A program made the position numbers and the translations under genes. DNA of 64,000 nt from Urechis unicinctus (taxonomy: Eukaryota > Annelida > Polychaeta > Xenopneusta > Urechidae): positions 33,093,787 to 33,157,786 of the forward strand of contig CM067349.1 of the NCBI GenBank assembly GCA_034190875.2, given 5' to 3'. The stretch's first letter is position 1. Each line of letters begins with the position of its first letter. The notes below the pieces were generated by a model, which was not told the DNA's origin, ran no database searches, and saw only the letters and a list, made by a program, of their open reading frames with translations. Shown piece by piece: positions 1 to 14,783 of the stretch.

Positions 1-3000
1 AAGATGGACTTGCATACAGACAGACAAACACACATTTACACACACGCACAAATATAAGATGTTAACCGCACAGCATTGCGCTGCGGAGACGTAATTAGGA
101 GTTATGGTGATCATTATTAGAGTGTCATTCGGGTGGATGAGTGTGTGGAATCCGCCAGTGAGTCACATATTGCTTCACGGGAAACGATGGTAGATGAATG
201 GTCTTCAAAGAACTACTAGTAATTGGTGAGGACAATGATTTGAGTACACCGGTAGAGGTCGCCAAATGTTGAAGACTTTCCCTATTCCTACTCGTACTTG
301 TATATCACAACAAACCCAGCAATCGTAGTAGATGATTCTGTGTTTTAACTTCATGATAATTAATACAATAGTAATAGAAGAATATTTGTCGCAGTTAAAT
401 GCTGCAATGGGCGTAATGAAGTCAATATAAAGGGTGGGAGACATTGAAAACACAGGTATTTTCCTATGTATATATAGTTGAGATTTGGACTTGAATTGTG
501 TAACCCTTCTCAGGAATGAATATTCTATATAAGCAAGTACATACTAAGTTGCATACGTCCATTCATAGCAGACCTATACCTATAGTGGACGTGTGTGCAA
601 TGTCTCATCTCTTCGGTTAATTTGAGCGCAAAGCGGGATATGTCGCTACAATTTGGCTACAACCTGGCTTCATCGGACTTTGGTGCCTTGTCTTATGACG
701 ATATAATATTGCACCAAGGAATCTTTAATCAATTAATGAATACGTCAAGCCTAAAATGACATGAAATTCCAATCAACCGAAGATGTCAAAGTTTAACATC
801 GCACACAGTTTTCACCAACTTGCATTATCACATAATGATGATTTCTACTTTCTATAAATCACATGATCACACCCACATTCATCCATGCAAAAAAACATGG
901 GATATTTCGGCTCCTTCTCGCCGCTATGGTCACTCTTTACAGTTTTGCTTGTCCGCATTCTTTTTTCGGCTTCCCTGATTCCGGTGCTATATGGCTGTAG
1001 TGCGTGTCGCTGCGTTATCAGACGCTAGCGAATGATGAATGACGCGGCCACAATTACGTGACCCGCCGTGGATGACTCACCCCAAGTAGTAACTCACAGA
1101 CGATAACGGAATATTTTCCTACAAGGTATCAATTTAACAAGCAATTTTATTGCGGTAAGCATTTTATTCACAAAGAAAGCGACGGTGTCTAGAGAAGCAA
1201 CCCTTTTATATTCGTCTTCATATATGTAAACTCCTGTTGATTTATTGAACACGAATTATAGACCATTTTACAACTATGTGACGGTATTCACACATAAAGC
1301 ATGGCGATACTGGTCCATTATCATGCGTGTAATGTATGTATTAGTACCGGTACGTTTAAATGTTGTCAGGAAATATTCCAACGATAATGCTAGCAAATTT
1401 TCAAAATGAGGAATGCTGATTACAACCTATGCATTAATGTATGTTTTTACATGATGTAGGCAGTGCTCATTCCCCTACTATAATTAGGTCACGTTGGTCA
1501 CGATTTGTCATTGTATTGACATAACTGATAGCTAGGCTTTGTTAGACACAAGCTCACAAATGAAAATAAACAATCGCAACAGGTCTGCTTGTCAAGTCGT
1601 GCTCTCATCAAATTCATAGTTTTATGTGTACTAATTGAACTAAACATCAGGTTTATATGACAAATGTAACAGCATCAAAATATATCCCTCGGCATTACTT
1701 AACACCAAATTAACACTCTCAAGCAGATATAACCTTACCTTGTATAACTATTTAACAATTAGTTACCTGACTAAATAGGCATTATCATTATCAAAGCTAC
1801 CAAAGCTAACTTTTTCTTACTATAGTAATCTACATGATTAGATACACTCACCTGGCACTGACCTTGCTCGCCAGCTACTCAGGTGAGAATCCATTACATA
1901 TGCTGAAGCTGCGGACGGAACCACATTACTGGGAGCAGCACATTGTATCAGTGTGCCTCATGCTCCATCTCATTTGTTGTGGGTTCCGGTCTAAGGTTCA
2001 TAAACACGAATGGCGCAAATACCCCCAACAAATCGTGGTTCATTCCCAGTTATAAAATGCCTCCAAGTTGGAGTTATGCTTGCCCTCTACCGCTTTTACT
2101 AAAACAATAATCTAATCGAATTTAGTTGATGATAACTTTATTATTCATGACTTCTAACCGAATACAGTTGATGGTAACTTTATAATACATGACTTCTTAA
2201 GCGTACCGATGGTGTCATTAAGGTGCTTACAAATCAATTAATATCTACCGAACAATTTTTAGACAATATCGACGCCGTTCAATGCTATGATTACCATTGG
2301 TTGCAACCTTTCAGGATCTGCCTAAATGAGATATATATTTTTTTGAATTTGAGAACAACCCTGTAAACAGCAGTATTCGATAATCTATTACATTGATAAA
2401 AACAGATGGCTACTGGCTAATGGTTAAACCAATGGATGCAAAAGGGTCAAAGGCTTAATAATGAACAGGAAACAACTGTGTCGGCGGAAAGAGAACGCAT
2501 GTAGCTGGTTACATATCACATGTCCAACGAAACAATCGAATTTACAATGGGCAATTTATAGGTAATTACATTAATATTAATTATTGCTGCATGAATACCT
2601 CCATGACATGTGCACGTGTTGTGTCAGACGACCGCACAGTAGTACATTATATTCGCTTCCTGTGTCTTGTTTTGGACTTAATTATGATGCTTACATTACA
2701 AAAGAAATCGTCAGGATACAATTGTTTAATTTAGTAATAAAGACAAATGTAGGAGGCAGGGTCTAATTTCATTAATATGATCCAGAATAAGAGCTGCTTA
2801 TATCAATTTTTATTTATAAGTTGCAACACAAAATTAAGATCATTGGTTGGATATATATTTATTACACATCCAAGTCAATTCCATGTGTATTTGTACATAA
2901 TGGTGCAAGGGACCTCAAAACATTCATTCCCGGAATGTATTCATGGATGTGAAGCACTTTGTAAACATTGGCTTGTCACATTATCCGTCCCTGCATTGAA

Positions 3001-3780
3001 TATTTTGTAAACAACATTATGTGATACCGTTTAAAACGCAACAAAATAACATGAACCACAGAGAACTGTAGGAGACAGATACGTGGATATACCGAGAACT
3101 GCTACAGTATACTCGATACAGACCTGAGGAGCAGCCAGCACCATCTTTAGGTTACCTTTAACGGACACAACTCATTCAACGTTGTCCAAATCATATAGGT
3201 GTCACTAATATAGCGTGTCGAAATATGCTTTATACAGGTGAATACTATATTACTGTGTTTATCTAAGATGGCCAAATATACCAGTAGTACGTGTTTACAA
3301 GTATCGCACGTAATTCATACGTTAAACTGTCGTTGATAAAGTCATTGAACGAGATACTGGTGGAATATGGGTCGAAATTAAATGATTGTTAAAGGCTTTG
3401 AGTCATGCAAATGATGCCAGTGTTTGATACAATTATGGCCTCGAATGGCAAAGTTTTGCAGTTCTGCAAAACATATTGCTATGACACGATTCCACAGTTT
3501 GGCATAGCTTGAAAAGAGTTGAATTATTGACCCTAATTCATGCTGCTCGTTGACTACCAATATTAAAAGTTATGTTATTCATCATTTGTGCGCTTGTTAT
3601 GAACGATGACGTCACGCCTTATTATTCCAAATGGCTCAGGTAATTCATCAATATGTAGAGAATGAACTGAAAAGACGGTAGAATGCAAAGATGCTCAACA
3701 GTCATTGCACATTTACACAGGCAACATCATCATTAACTGATAAATCTGTTTCTGCATGCCAACCATTCAACGAACTCGTT
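1..3780. other. Intergenic, no gene recognised
   Basis: AT-rich sequence with stops in all frames. No open frame longer than about 80 codons, no recognisable domain and no RNA gene was found. The only structure noted is a short tandem duplication near 2.1 kb, listed separately. Confidence 0.6.
2117..2200. repeat. 42-bp tandem duplication
   Basis: Two adjacent copies of a 42-bp unit that begins CGAATTTAGTTGATG in the first copy and CGAATACAGTTGATG in the second. They differ at several sites, so the duplication is not recent. Confidence 0.7.
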
Positions 3781-4056
3781 GCCACCGATACAGCTGAGCC
3801 ACCGATACAGCTGAGCCACCGATACAATTGAGCCACCGATACAACTGAGCCATCGATACAATTGAACCACCGATACAACTGAGCCACCGATACAATTGAG
3901 CCACCGATACAACTGAGCCACCGATACAATTGAGCCACTGATACAACTGAGCCACCGATACAATTGAGCCACCGATACAACTGAGCCACCGATACAACTG
4001 AGCCACCGATACAACGGAGCCACCGTTGCAGCTGAGCCACCGATACAATTGAGCCA
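3781..4056. repeat. 17-bp minisatellite, about 16 copies
   Basis: Perfectly phased 17-bp units of the form GCCACCGATACARYTGA. In the middle of the array, units ending ACAACTGA alternate with units ending ACAATTGA, which gives a 34-bp higher-order period. Seventeen is not a multiple of three, so all three minus-strand frames stay open and encode the same W-L-S-C-I-G-G-S-type peptide with a 17-residue period. These open frames are a product of the repeat and not genes. Confidence 0.95.
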
Positions 4057-7000
4057 GCGGTTCGGGTCGGGTCGACTCTGCATGAGTAGCTCGGGTAAGA
4101 AGGTGTGGCTGCTCACGCGGATCTAGATGCCTCGCTCCCATGCCCTGTCAAGAGGACAAATGTATGGTAGTATGGTTCGGTGTCGCATTGGTGGAAATTC
4201 TGTAATAATTACAAAAGAAAGCATTCCGTGTTCTACATCACGTTACTGTCGGCAGGACGGATATAAATTAATAGGTATCTACCATCGGTAACCAAATAAG
4301 GTAGGAGTAAATGTGGCACACATTTTTTTTAAAAACTCTCATCTGAGCTTGAATGAAAAGTGACACAAAGCAACGTACTTTATGGTGAGCTTAATTATAT
4401 ACAAAGCACTTAAGAGTTATGCTACCTGCGTATAGAATGATAACCCTTCTGAAACAATACACACGACGTATGGATTCCTTGCTCAATATCAGCAGATGAT
4501 GAGAATAATGTATACAGGACAATGTCGGTGTAAGTTAAATGAATCTATGCATGTGCTGTTTAATATGGGCCTTGTTAGGAACACAAGTAAAACAGATATG
4601 CTTGGTTTGTAGTTGGACAAACCACGAATACATGTGACACAATCTGGCCAGTAAGTCACTTTGTTGCAATATTCTCCCTGTCTGCATTTTCCCAGATCTA
4701 TAATAACAGAAGTTACGCAATGATATTTTTAGTGCATAGTTACCAGTTTACATAAAGTCATTGCTCCCATCGACTTCTAGGCAGTATGTGCATCATAAAA
4801 AAGCAACACCCTGGCAGGTGATATTTACCATTTACCTTGGCTTTCTAGATACTCGAATGGCCCACGTGTCACTTGCCAACCCATCCTCTCCACATTAATC
4901 ATTTACAACCCGTATCCTATCGTCCACATTCCCGCCTGACCTTGACAATATCGACCATAACACGGCTTGTGAATATACCACGCCTCAGCAGACAAGGCAA
5001 TTGTATGTCCCAAAACAGTTGAATAGCGAGCCTCGTCGTAGCGGGGACCTAAATTACGTCTACACTTCAGTTCTATCCTGGCTCCACAGCTCAGCATATT
5101 GCTCTCAAATATTTTGGAATACGATCCATCGAACCATTAAAGAAAGCAATAAAGGGTTTTTTCTAACACCTGCAGTTCGTGTACCTCATACAGCAATCTC
5201 GTATCGTGTGTCATCATATACATATATATAGGAAGATACGACTTTTCAACATGGTGTAAGCTGTATTGCCTTTCATGCTGCATAAAGTCCCAGCAAGAGA
5301 GCCGCGGTCCACTTGACGGCTGTAATAGGATACGACATTCTTATCCATTTTGACATGACGCATATCAATGCATATAACATCATTGGGATACAACTTTCGA
5401 AGTAATATAATTGGGGTTTGTGTGTGTGTTGGAGGTAATGCAATGTAAAATAAAGATCAGCAATATAATGGACATGTCTTTGCACCAATCGCATGAGAAA
5501 CGTTCGTTTGATGTTGCATTGTAAACAACAGTAATCCACTCTGAACGCAGGGAAGATTGACAACCAGGGATAGACGAGTTTTACCACTCACGCTACAAAT
5601 AAGTATCAATGTCAACATTATAGCATTTACGGTCATTTTGAATGGGTTGTTTTGTGAATGTGTATATGTGATGCTAGTGTAACTATTGTTTCTGACGCGA
5701 TATCATGAGCTTATGAGCGTCAAGATCATAACGCTCCAATGTGAAAGTATCAAGCCATATGTTCACCTTGCCAATTGAAATGTGTGAATTGTTGATGCCT
5801 ACATGACGTATATTACAGATGCATTACAGACATTATGCTTCATGCTAGATTATTGCCATTACCATAAAAGATAGAGAAACATTGAATTATACTGAGGGGA
5901 TTATAGTTATTTCCATCAATGGCAATGTATCATATAGTCGGAGTGCTGGCGCGGTACCTACGCAAGGGTTCGTGTTGGGATTTAATATTGAAAACTTATT
6001 ATCTCAGTCCAGTAATCACGCCACGAAACATATAACGATGCTTTACGGCGTGACTTATCATTGTGGTATAGCAACACGCCCGGTCTGGCGGCGCCATCGT
6101 TGTTATGCAACATGAATAGAGATGAGTATTACAGAGCCCATGTGGCAGATTATAGAGGCAGGCTATCGGCGGATTAATGTCATAAACAATATCTTACATC
6201 TTTACTTTTGTTACCCAGTATACACCAGTAATTCAGTCGTCTAAAATACGTCCATCAACTAATGCCGTATGTAATGACGCATAGTGGCTCCAGCATCGTG
6301 AAGCGCATCCTTCAGTGCAATGTTAGATTTCGCGTTGACTCGTTGAATTTTTATCACATCGATATAAGCAAATATATTGGTCACTGGTTTATAAAGATTG
6401 TCGAGGCCTATAGTCTTTGGCGTATGTGATTAAAGATAAATTGATAGATATTGACAATGCTCAGTTGGATGGACACGTCATTTATGGTCAAAATCAATAG
6501 TTTCCTTAAATAATCCAATCATATTCGCTTCATGTGTTTAACCTACCTTGCTGGCTTTGTAGGAAACACGTACAGTGGTGAAGCATCTGCTTCTAGCAAA
6601 GGTGATGCATTATTCATAATAAAACCACATATATGTATACATGTAATGTCATCGCTTGAAATTCCCTCGGTGTGTAGGGAGCTATTGACGTCATCTATCG
6701 GGTGTTTTCATGAATTCTGACATTCTCATCAGCCATGAGGTGGTGTTTTTCCATATGGCAAACACTTATATCTACGTCTATTGTGACCAGTAATGAATAT
6801 TTCAAGGTAAGCGGACCAATCACTCAAAGGCCATTAGTCGCACGGAATGTACTCCGTATGCATCAATATACAAGTTCGTCTCTCTTGTGTCTGACAGCCT
6901 ATTTACACATGAGCCAGACGATTTTGGTAGAGCGGCATTTAAATGTAGCAGGCGAGGCCAACGTCATATTTTCAAGAGCACAAATATCTTTTGGTTGCAC

Positions 7001-10000
7001 TTTTTATCCACTTTTATATGTAATTAAGTCTTCTATATTTATAATGCTAAAATCAGAAATCCACAATTACCAAATTGTGTGCATATTTCATACCCATCTG
7101 CGTCAGATGCCTTAAGTTACGTAATGGGGACAGTTTAATTGAAGCGTTGAGGCGTAGAGTGCATTATTCTATCAATACAAAGTCTTCATATGGAGTTTCT
7201 ATTTTGGTATTTAGTTCTACACGTAGACATATGACCACGATGTTCTTCCTGCCAGCAACGCGGAGTTACAAAAACAAAAAAAGCATAAACTCAATGTTTG
7301 CATTGTCTTTTAACCTTAATAGCTTTTCCTACTATTTCTCATGACACGCTCAAAGCAAGCATTAGGAAATTTGTAACATCATTAAATTTTCATGCTATCT
7401 TACCCTTTATTGATTAGATGATGCTCTATGTTATTGTTGCTCAATTAGACAAAAATATATATAGTCTATCAGATTTGAAGGGTGTTCCTGGTAGAAAAAT
7501 CAGCAATTTTCGTTGCTATTAAACCCTGAGAGCCATTTACCCGGATAAAGATATTGAGCATCAATACATTGAAGCTGGCTTGGTTCTCTTGCATTGCCAT
7601 TGCATTGTCTGCTGCACCGGTGCTAGACAGCTTTGTTATTACCGCACAACATATGCTGTTTTAATGTACTCATCGTGCGTTCACACATAATGTCAGCTCC
7701 ACAATATGATACCTCACCGATAGAAAGGTGTCTGTTCTTTCATTGTATGCGAAAAGATGATACAACAGTTTCAAAATCCCAGGAAGTCCGGTATAAATTC
7801 AGGCTCTGGTCAACAGCAGGCGACATATCCGATACAGGTTTTCACATTCGTGTTGCTATTTCTAACACCAGGAAATCGATCGCTTTGGTTGTTGATAACT
7901 AAGAAAACACGTACCATATTATACCAACGATAAGAAACTGGTGAAGCTGAAACCTTTGAAAGGTATAATTTGGCAATATGTGGTATATGTCGTTGCTGTG
8001 GATTCGTTGGAAAAAATAAAGACGGCCATTGCAGTACATTATTGGTCACAAAGAATTCATCATTTATTATAACCCTATAACATTTCTCCCTCACCCCAAC
8101 TCTATCAAAACGTCCACATTTTCTTTAATGCAGAAAACTACAACCCACTGCATAAGTGTGCAGGAACACCTACCTGACACAGGTGAACAGGAATACCTTT
8201 ACACACATGAACACAACCACCTACCGGACACACAGAACAGCACCTTCTTTCTGATAAATGTGAGCAGGAACGTCTATATGACACAAGTGAACAGAAACAC
8301 CTATATTTTGGAGTATCAAACTGCATACCACACATGGAGCATTTTGCTTTCCGCACCTTTCCTAAATAAGCCACTCTCGTTATGGCATTGGTTTATGCCT
8401 ATTTAACCTCCATCACTGGCTGGATATTCAACTTGGCCTCCTACATCATAACAACAAATCAGTGCAGAACTTTGAATGTGCATCTTGTTATGTTATTGTC
8501 TCAACTAAATCCAACCACGATCCCACAAGCAGCATTCAACCTCAAATTCTAAAATGAACCATGGATTTATAAATGTATAAACAAATCAAACACACTATGG
8601 ATGATTCGAAACTAAACAAAGTATGCTCAGGTTGCACAATACACATCAATTGATTGAATCCATGTAAGAGTAGTCATTATCAGCGACAAAGGCACGCTGT
8701 CACAGTCATATAAGCAATGGCAATTCATTCCAAAGTGACGCCATCGACAATCTACACTCATTCATGTCACATCAAGCACTGGCAGAATGAATACGTGTAG
8801 TTATTTCATACAGCTTTGTCAAAAACAAAATATGTTTCTAGTGATGAGAGGGACATTGTTATTATGCCTTTCGAGAATTCAGGACACAAGAAAGTAGTCT
8901 AAACACTTTTTCCTCTCCTTATGTTGGTTTTATGTTTGGCAGATATTAAGGGGTAGTTAAGGGGATAGTTTTATATGTCTCCATTCTCGTCATCAAATCA
9001 GAATACCGATGACCGAAGCCTTGTGATGCTGTTTTCTTGTGATTTATGATTCTTGACTGTATTAATTTCGATAAACAGCTCCATGGTTGATAGCAAACCA
9101 TAACATCTTTAGAGTGTGCAATAAATTTTCTCAGCCATTTAGACGTTTGTGATAGTTTAAGCAACACAAAATATATACACACCTGTAGCATTGATTTCAC
9201 CTGCTGTCGCCTGTACGACTTGAGACTGGGGAAATCGATATCAGGGATGAGTCAGACGTTGCAGAGTAGAGCAGCGACGACAAATTGATATTGCATTGCA
9301 TCGGTGAACGCACGGAAGGCAACTACAACGACCAATAAAACGGCGAGTCATCGAATCCAGACCCAAAGAGATATGTCATGAAGTCATTAATGTCCCTGTT
9401 AAGGACATTTGACCATGCCGCTTCAAGCTAGATTTTGAGACACGTTGTCAGCTATGAAATTTTGGCGAGAGATACCATCAGATAATCATGCACCATGTAA
9501 TAGTTAAATGTGACATCAAACGTGCTCCGTCAAATGAGGGGGTATTTACAACCATGTATAACCTGATGACAACAACAGGCGATGACGTGCTGCGTGGACG
9601 TGCTGTATAGAACGGCCTGATATCCTCATTATAGAGGACAACCTTCGATGCGTTACAGTAGTTTTGTGATCGGTGATTGTGTAGATATAAAAGGTTAACC
9701 TTGCGATATTAATTGGCATGCCTTGTGTACAATATCATGAGAGAATCACTGTTGATCAGACGCTCAGTGAGGTATTAAATAGCAGATTGAATGGTTCATT
9801 ACAGCATTTGGAATTCATGAATTATTGATTCAAGATTTCATAATTACATTAAAGCTTTTCCACTGAGATATGTACAGTATTCATTCATTTGTTCTGTTAC
9901 GCAGTAAAGTGACTTCTTCGTTGTGACGTATTATTGCTGAGGCTGGCATGAGTTTCTTTCCAACAGACAAATGTTGTGAATAAACTGTGGGTTAACTTGA

Positions 10001-13000
10001 AAATGGATGTCATAAACTACTATGATATTGTGACTTCAATAGATAGTTTAAGTCGTCGTGGGAGCATAACTTAATTAAGTATTGAGGTCTGTATCATATG
10101 ATTAAATTTATGAGGAGTTTCAATAATTGTGGATAGGTCTTTTCTTATTGGCTTTGCTGCTCAAAATCCTGTTCTTAATGTCACTGATGATAAAAAAACA
10201 GTTATGATCCGTGTTGTCAAAGGGGTCGTGAAAAAAACCGCTCTACTCGCCGATTTGGGACACCGTTCATATATAACAATGTAACCAGGCTTTGCGGTGA
10301 TGTAGTAGACTTTTGCTACACAGCCAGAATATTGATGAGGATTTTATAGTCTAGTTGTCTGATGCTTGCGCGCGCATAACTTCAGATTGCTTAATGCGAC
10401 CGTTAGCTATGTAGCTTTAGGCTGCACACTGTTCTTTAGCAAAGATGACTGCCGATGCTTGCTGATAATATCTGTTTGGGTATATAGTTAGGTGATTGTG
10501 GATGTCGCTAGCTGTTGTTGGCATCCTATGAACACCTACAATGGTGATATACTCAGGTGATGACCAGCCGATCTAAGTAAATACAACCCAGGACAGCGGA
10601 CATGATTATGAGCAATCTCAGCAGATTACAAGTCAACAATCGTAGCGTCATACACGCAATCACTCTCTCACAATCCCATCGTGAAAACTAGGATATATGT
10701 ACACGTCATTGCTGTGTACAAGTATGTATAATCTGAAGCAAGATATATACAAATATTTCATTCTTGTATCATATCATGTAGGAGTTAATGCGACATGCAT
10801 TGTTATACAAACATTAACTTAACATATTTGACGTCCTCTTGATCTTAATTGAGAAGAAAGACAATACTGACTGCCATTAACTATTGTTTTTGTAACTTAT
10901 GTAATTCAGACGGTAATAAGCTTTCTGTTTGTTTGCTTCCGATGTAATCGGAAATGCAAATGTGGACGCCAGTGTTCATTGGTAAACCTTTTACACGTTA
11001 TTGATAGCCAAGCCACAAGCTATGTTCATAAACTGAATGAATCGATATGCTATGAATTTAATCATGAGAAGCATTAGTTTGTTTTTCCGCTTTTGTGAGC
11101 ATTTCTTTATTCAGCGCTGATATAGTTTGCATGTGAGGTCATTAGGTATATCTGCCGCGGCATTTGAAGTCAGAGAGTATAAGCGTGATAACAAATTACT
11201 CTTACATTAACTGGCAATATAGCATTCACAATGTCAATCCGTGGCTCACTGCATGTTGTGAAAGGCAACATAACATTTACAACACTCATTGGCGATCGGT
11301 CACCAACTTATAAACATACGATTAGATATCAATCATTGAAATACGCATGTTATACGGTACGTGGCTAACAGAATGTCATAAGTGGACATCAGTACCTAAT
11401 TCACAATGAATGCGTCCACAATCCAAGTATACTACAAACAATATTGGTAGAAGACATATTGGCGCGAAATTGCACAGAAGATGTTTTATCGCTTCTTCTA
11501 ACGATAACCTAACGCGTGGCTGCTTGGCATTATTTGGCGAGGACACATACGCTGCTTGCGTTCATATGTTGTAGAGCATGTCCATGAACCTATGAAAGCG
11601 TCAATGCCATTCGGAATCCTCGCCTCCCAATGATAGCCAGGTGCTATGAATTAGCACGCGTTGTTGTGTGTCGAAACGTCTTTGATCATTCCTTTGATCA
11701 TTTTTGTTCGACTAAATTGCATTTTTGTAGTAACATATAACCCATTCCTTTTTTTGTTAAAACCAAGCTTAGCTTCTGTGGTTGGTGACCACAGCGATGT
11801 GCCGTTACTGGCATGGTTTATCTGAGATCGGGAAGGGGGAGGGGGGGGGATGTAATTAGGAGCTAAGTTAATTACTTACTCCACTGAAAAAATAGAAGCA
11901 CCTGGAGTAGTCATGCGACATACCGCGGACTGAAGATGAAAGACCGAGATTTCTAGGACGAGTCGTACAATGTGTGAATCGTGCGGAAGTTGACAAAGGT
12001 GTAAATTGAGCGGAACAACAGAACCAACTACTGTTGACAATATACGCTATACACTGGTGCATATGTAAATGTAACTGTAATAATAGGGCACTGAGTGAGA
12101 AATCAACGCGCAGACAGATGTGATAAGGACTAGTCACACAAATGTCACTCTCTTAACGTGGGTCATGACAAGCACTCATAATGACACACTCTCGTCATAT
12201 TTGGTACACAACTTTTTCTCGTGTTGATTTTAAAAGAGAGAATTGGCATAAAATCATGTCAACACCTGGCACCGCATTGAGCAGGTGAGTCATGATTAGC
12301 CGCGTCACCTGTTCCTGTAGCGTCCAGGTGTCACATAGATCATTTAACATAGAATGCATCCTATTGTATGTTAATGTAACACCCCACGTGTGCCGTCCAA
12401 TAGCAGCGGTAATTAATCACATAGCAGTAATTAATTCTTCATAATGACATGCACGTGATGTCTGTCTTGTATGATTTCAGAGCGCAGTCCATGGCGTTCT
12501 CAACATGACGCCAGCAGCGGACGATCTCGCGCCGCGTGGACAGCAAAATGTAACGACCTGACCTTCTTATTGAGAGGTCATGGCTCGTTATACACAGACC
12601 ACCATAGGTTATAATTCTTTATTATGACCACTGTGCCTGTCATATAGTTCGTTGTTAAGTATGAAGCTGTCTACTGAAATGAAATCAGAGAGTTCGCGTA
12701 CGATGCGACTGTGAGAAATTAACCTTTTTTTTCGTTCCCTGTAGATACAGAGCACATCAATGCCGAGATAAACGAATCGTTACGATTGTAATGAGGAACA
12801 CAACAATCGGGTAACCTAGTAACCGATTGAAGGTGACAGCATTAGTTGTTTGCTCATCGGTCGGAGGTGGAGGCTTTTTTGTGCCTTTGTTTCGCTCATT
12901 GTTAATGAATGTACCAGATGTTTCGGGTTATTTGAGTAAGGACTTAAGGGCACGAACTTCTTATTTTCCGATTGGTTAATATTCATAGGGCTATTAGGCG

Positions 13001-13682
13001 ATTGCTTGTGAGTAGATGTTGCGATATCGGATATAAATAATTTGGATGAAGTGTTGGATCGGAGGCTGTTAATGTAAAAGTCTAATGGAGCATACTCTCT
13101 GATGATATGCGATTAATGAAGTGATTTTCTTGGACGATTGCCTTTAAAACGCGTTTTTGAGCAACTGGTTTTGGTTGTAAAACTGATCGACATCGGCTTT
13201 CAAACATCAAAACAAAAAACTAACCTAACCTCGCAAATAATCTGGTCAATAAAATAACCTCGATCCTAGATCAGCATTTGAATTGTATATTCGCTTCCAT
13301 TCCCACACGAACAGGTCAGATTGAATGATAACTATATTCGAGTTCATTGTCGCCCCCTTATTGTCTGATGCTATCACACATGGACACAAATATACTGTAC
13401 AACATAAGGTTACTTTGCAATGAATATAACGGTAAAGTTGATACTTGAGTTTCTGGTGCGGAAATCACCGTAACTCACACTATAAGATGAAGATGCTGTT
13501 GCAAATATTGATGACAATCATGGTGATGTATTTGTAAAAACGTATGTCCTTATTTGACTGTACATAAAGATGATAATGACGAAATTGCAATGGTAAATAT
13601 AAATGCCATAGGTGCTGATATTTTTTCAAACAATGAAGTCAATGATTGTGATGTACGTTTATACGCTGATGATATTAATTAC
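4057..13682. other. Intergenic, no gene recognised
   Basis: About 9.6 kb without a recognisable exon, domain, RNA gene or complete transposon. A degenerate repeat of roughly 40 bp around AACACCTACCTGACACAG is present at about 8.15-8.31 kb, and a G-run at about 11.83 kb. Short open frames here have no family features and are taken as chance. Confidence 0.55.
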
Positions 13683-13848
13683 GATGTTCGTTAACACAGT
13701 GATGTCAGTGATTAAGATGTTCGTTAACACAGTGATGTCAGTGATTAAGATGTTCGTTAACACAGTGATGTCAGTGATTAAGATGTTCGTTAACACAGTG
13801 ATGTCAGTGATTAAGATGTTCGTTAACACAGTTATGTCAGTGATTAAC
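13683..13848. repeat. 33-bp tandem repeat, 5 copies
   Basis: Five nearly identical head-to-tail copies of a 33-bp unit starting GATGTTCGTTAACACAGTG. The period is a multiple of three, so one plus-strand frame stays open across the array and encodes a repeated M-F-V-N-T-V-M-S-V-I-K peptide. There is no other sign of coding. The near identity suggests recent amplification. Confidence 0.95.
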
Positions 13849-13875
13849 TTGCTAATGTAACTACCAATGTTAACG

Positions 13876-14080
13876 ATGATACTAGTGTAAATGTTGATGC
13901 TTGTGATGCTGGTGATGCTGGTGTTGCTGGCGATGACGGTGATGCTGGTGATGCTCGTGATGCTCGTGATGACGGTGATGCTGGTGTTGCTGGCGATGAC
14001 GATGATGCTGGTGATGCTCGTGATGCTCGTGATGACGGTGATGCTCGTGATGCTGGCGATGACGATGATGCTGGTGATGA
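13876..14080. repeat. GATGCT-type minisatellite, left part
   Basis: Imperfect units built from GATGCTGGT, GATGCTCGT, GTTGCTGGC and GATGACGGT. The array stops abruptly at an inverted-repeat element and resumes on its other side at 14,578, so the two halves were probably one array. Frames encoding GDAGDAGD or MLVMLVML peptides follow from the 3-bp periodicity. Confidence 0.9.
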
Positions 14081-14585
14081 GGCTGCTGACTACTCTCCGT
14101 TGCCAGCCCGGCGTTTCGTCCGCCAGCTTACTTCACCTAGTCTCTGCCACATCGCGATGGGACAGTTTTTGCCCCAAGATATTAAATCGTCTTTTGCCAA
14201 ATAATTCATTTTGATTGTGATATGCAATTAGCATGTGAGATTTTACCCCAATGTATGCACTTACGACAATAGAGTATATTCTTGGGACTATTTTGCATAA
14301 GCGTCAGTGACACTGCTTGTGTTGGCGCTTCGGTTAAACAGTTCAAAACAACAACAAAGCCTTCCATGTCATCGCCAATTTACCTAATTTGTATGGAAAG
14401 AGAATTAAAGATTCATTATTGCTCCGACATATAAATTACAAACACAGACATCAGTCAGCTCAGCTCCCAAAACTTTACACCGACACCGAAACTGCCCGTT
14501 TCACAATGCGCGCGAACCGGGCCTGGCGCCCAACGCGGCGGAGGTGTGCAGGAACGACCAGCCTCGCAATGGAGAATGGCTGGTG
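14081..14585. mobile_element. MITE-like inverted-repeat element, copy 1 (489 bp)
   Basis: The element body is 14,089-14,577. It is flanked by GGCTGCTG (14,081-14,088) and GGCTGGTG (14,578-14,585), a 7/8 match read as an 8-bp target duplication. The ends form an imperfect terminal inverted repeat: left ACTCTCCGTTGCCAGCC, right (reverse complement) ATTCTCCATTGCGAGGC. The interior resembles copy 2 at 15.25 kb, including a shared GATGGGA-T-TTTTTGCCCC-AGATATTAA core, an AGCGTCAGTG block and a GC-rich stretch near the right end. No transposase coding is seen. An 8-bp duplication fits non-autonomous hAT or P-like DNA transposons; the superfamily is not settled. Confidence 0.7.
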
Positions 14586-14783
14586 ATGCTAGCGATGCTG
14601 GTGATGCTTGTGATCCTTTTGATACCGGTGATGCAGGTGATGCTCGTGATGCTGGCGATTACGGTGATGCTGGTGATGCTTGTGATGGTGGTGATGCTGG
14701 TGATTACGGCGATGCTGGTGATGCTGGTGATGCTGGTGATGATGGTTATGATGGTGATGATGGTTACGATGGTGGTTCTGTAA
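14586..14783. repeat. GATGCT-type minisatellite, right part
   Basis: Continuation of the array left of the element at 14,081-14,585. Units are GATGCTGGT, GATTACGGT and GATGGTTAT. The open frames encoding GDAGDAGD-type peptides are low complexity and not counted as a gene. Confidence 0.9.

Noticed and set aside
3702..4141. Three overlapping minus-strand open frames of 112-127 codons
   Set aside because: They are the same 17-bp minisatellite read in three frames.
13683..13848. CRISPR-like direct repeats
   Set aside because: The units are contiguous 33-bp tandem copies with no unique spacers, and the genome is eukaryotic.
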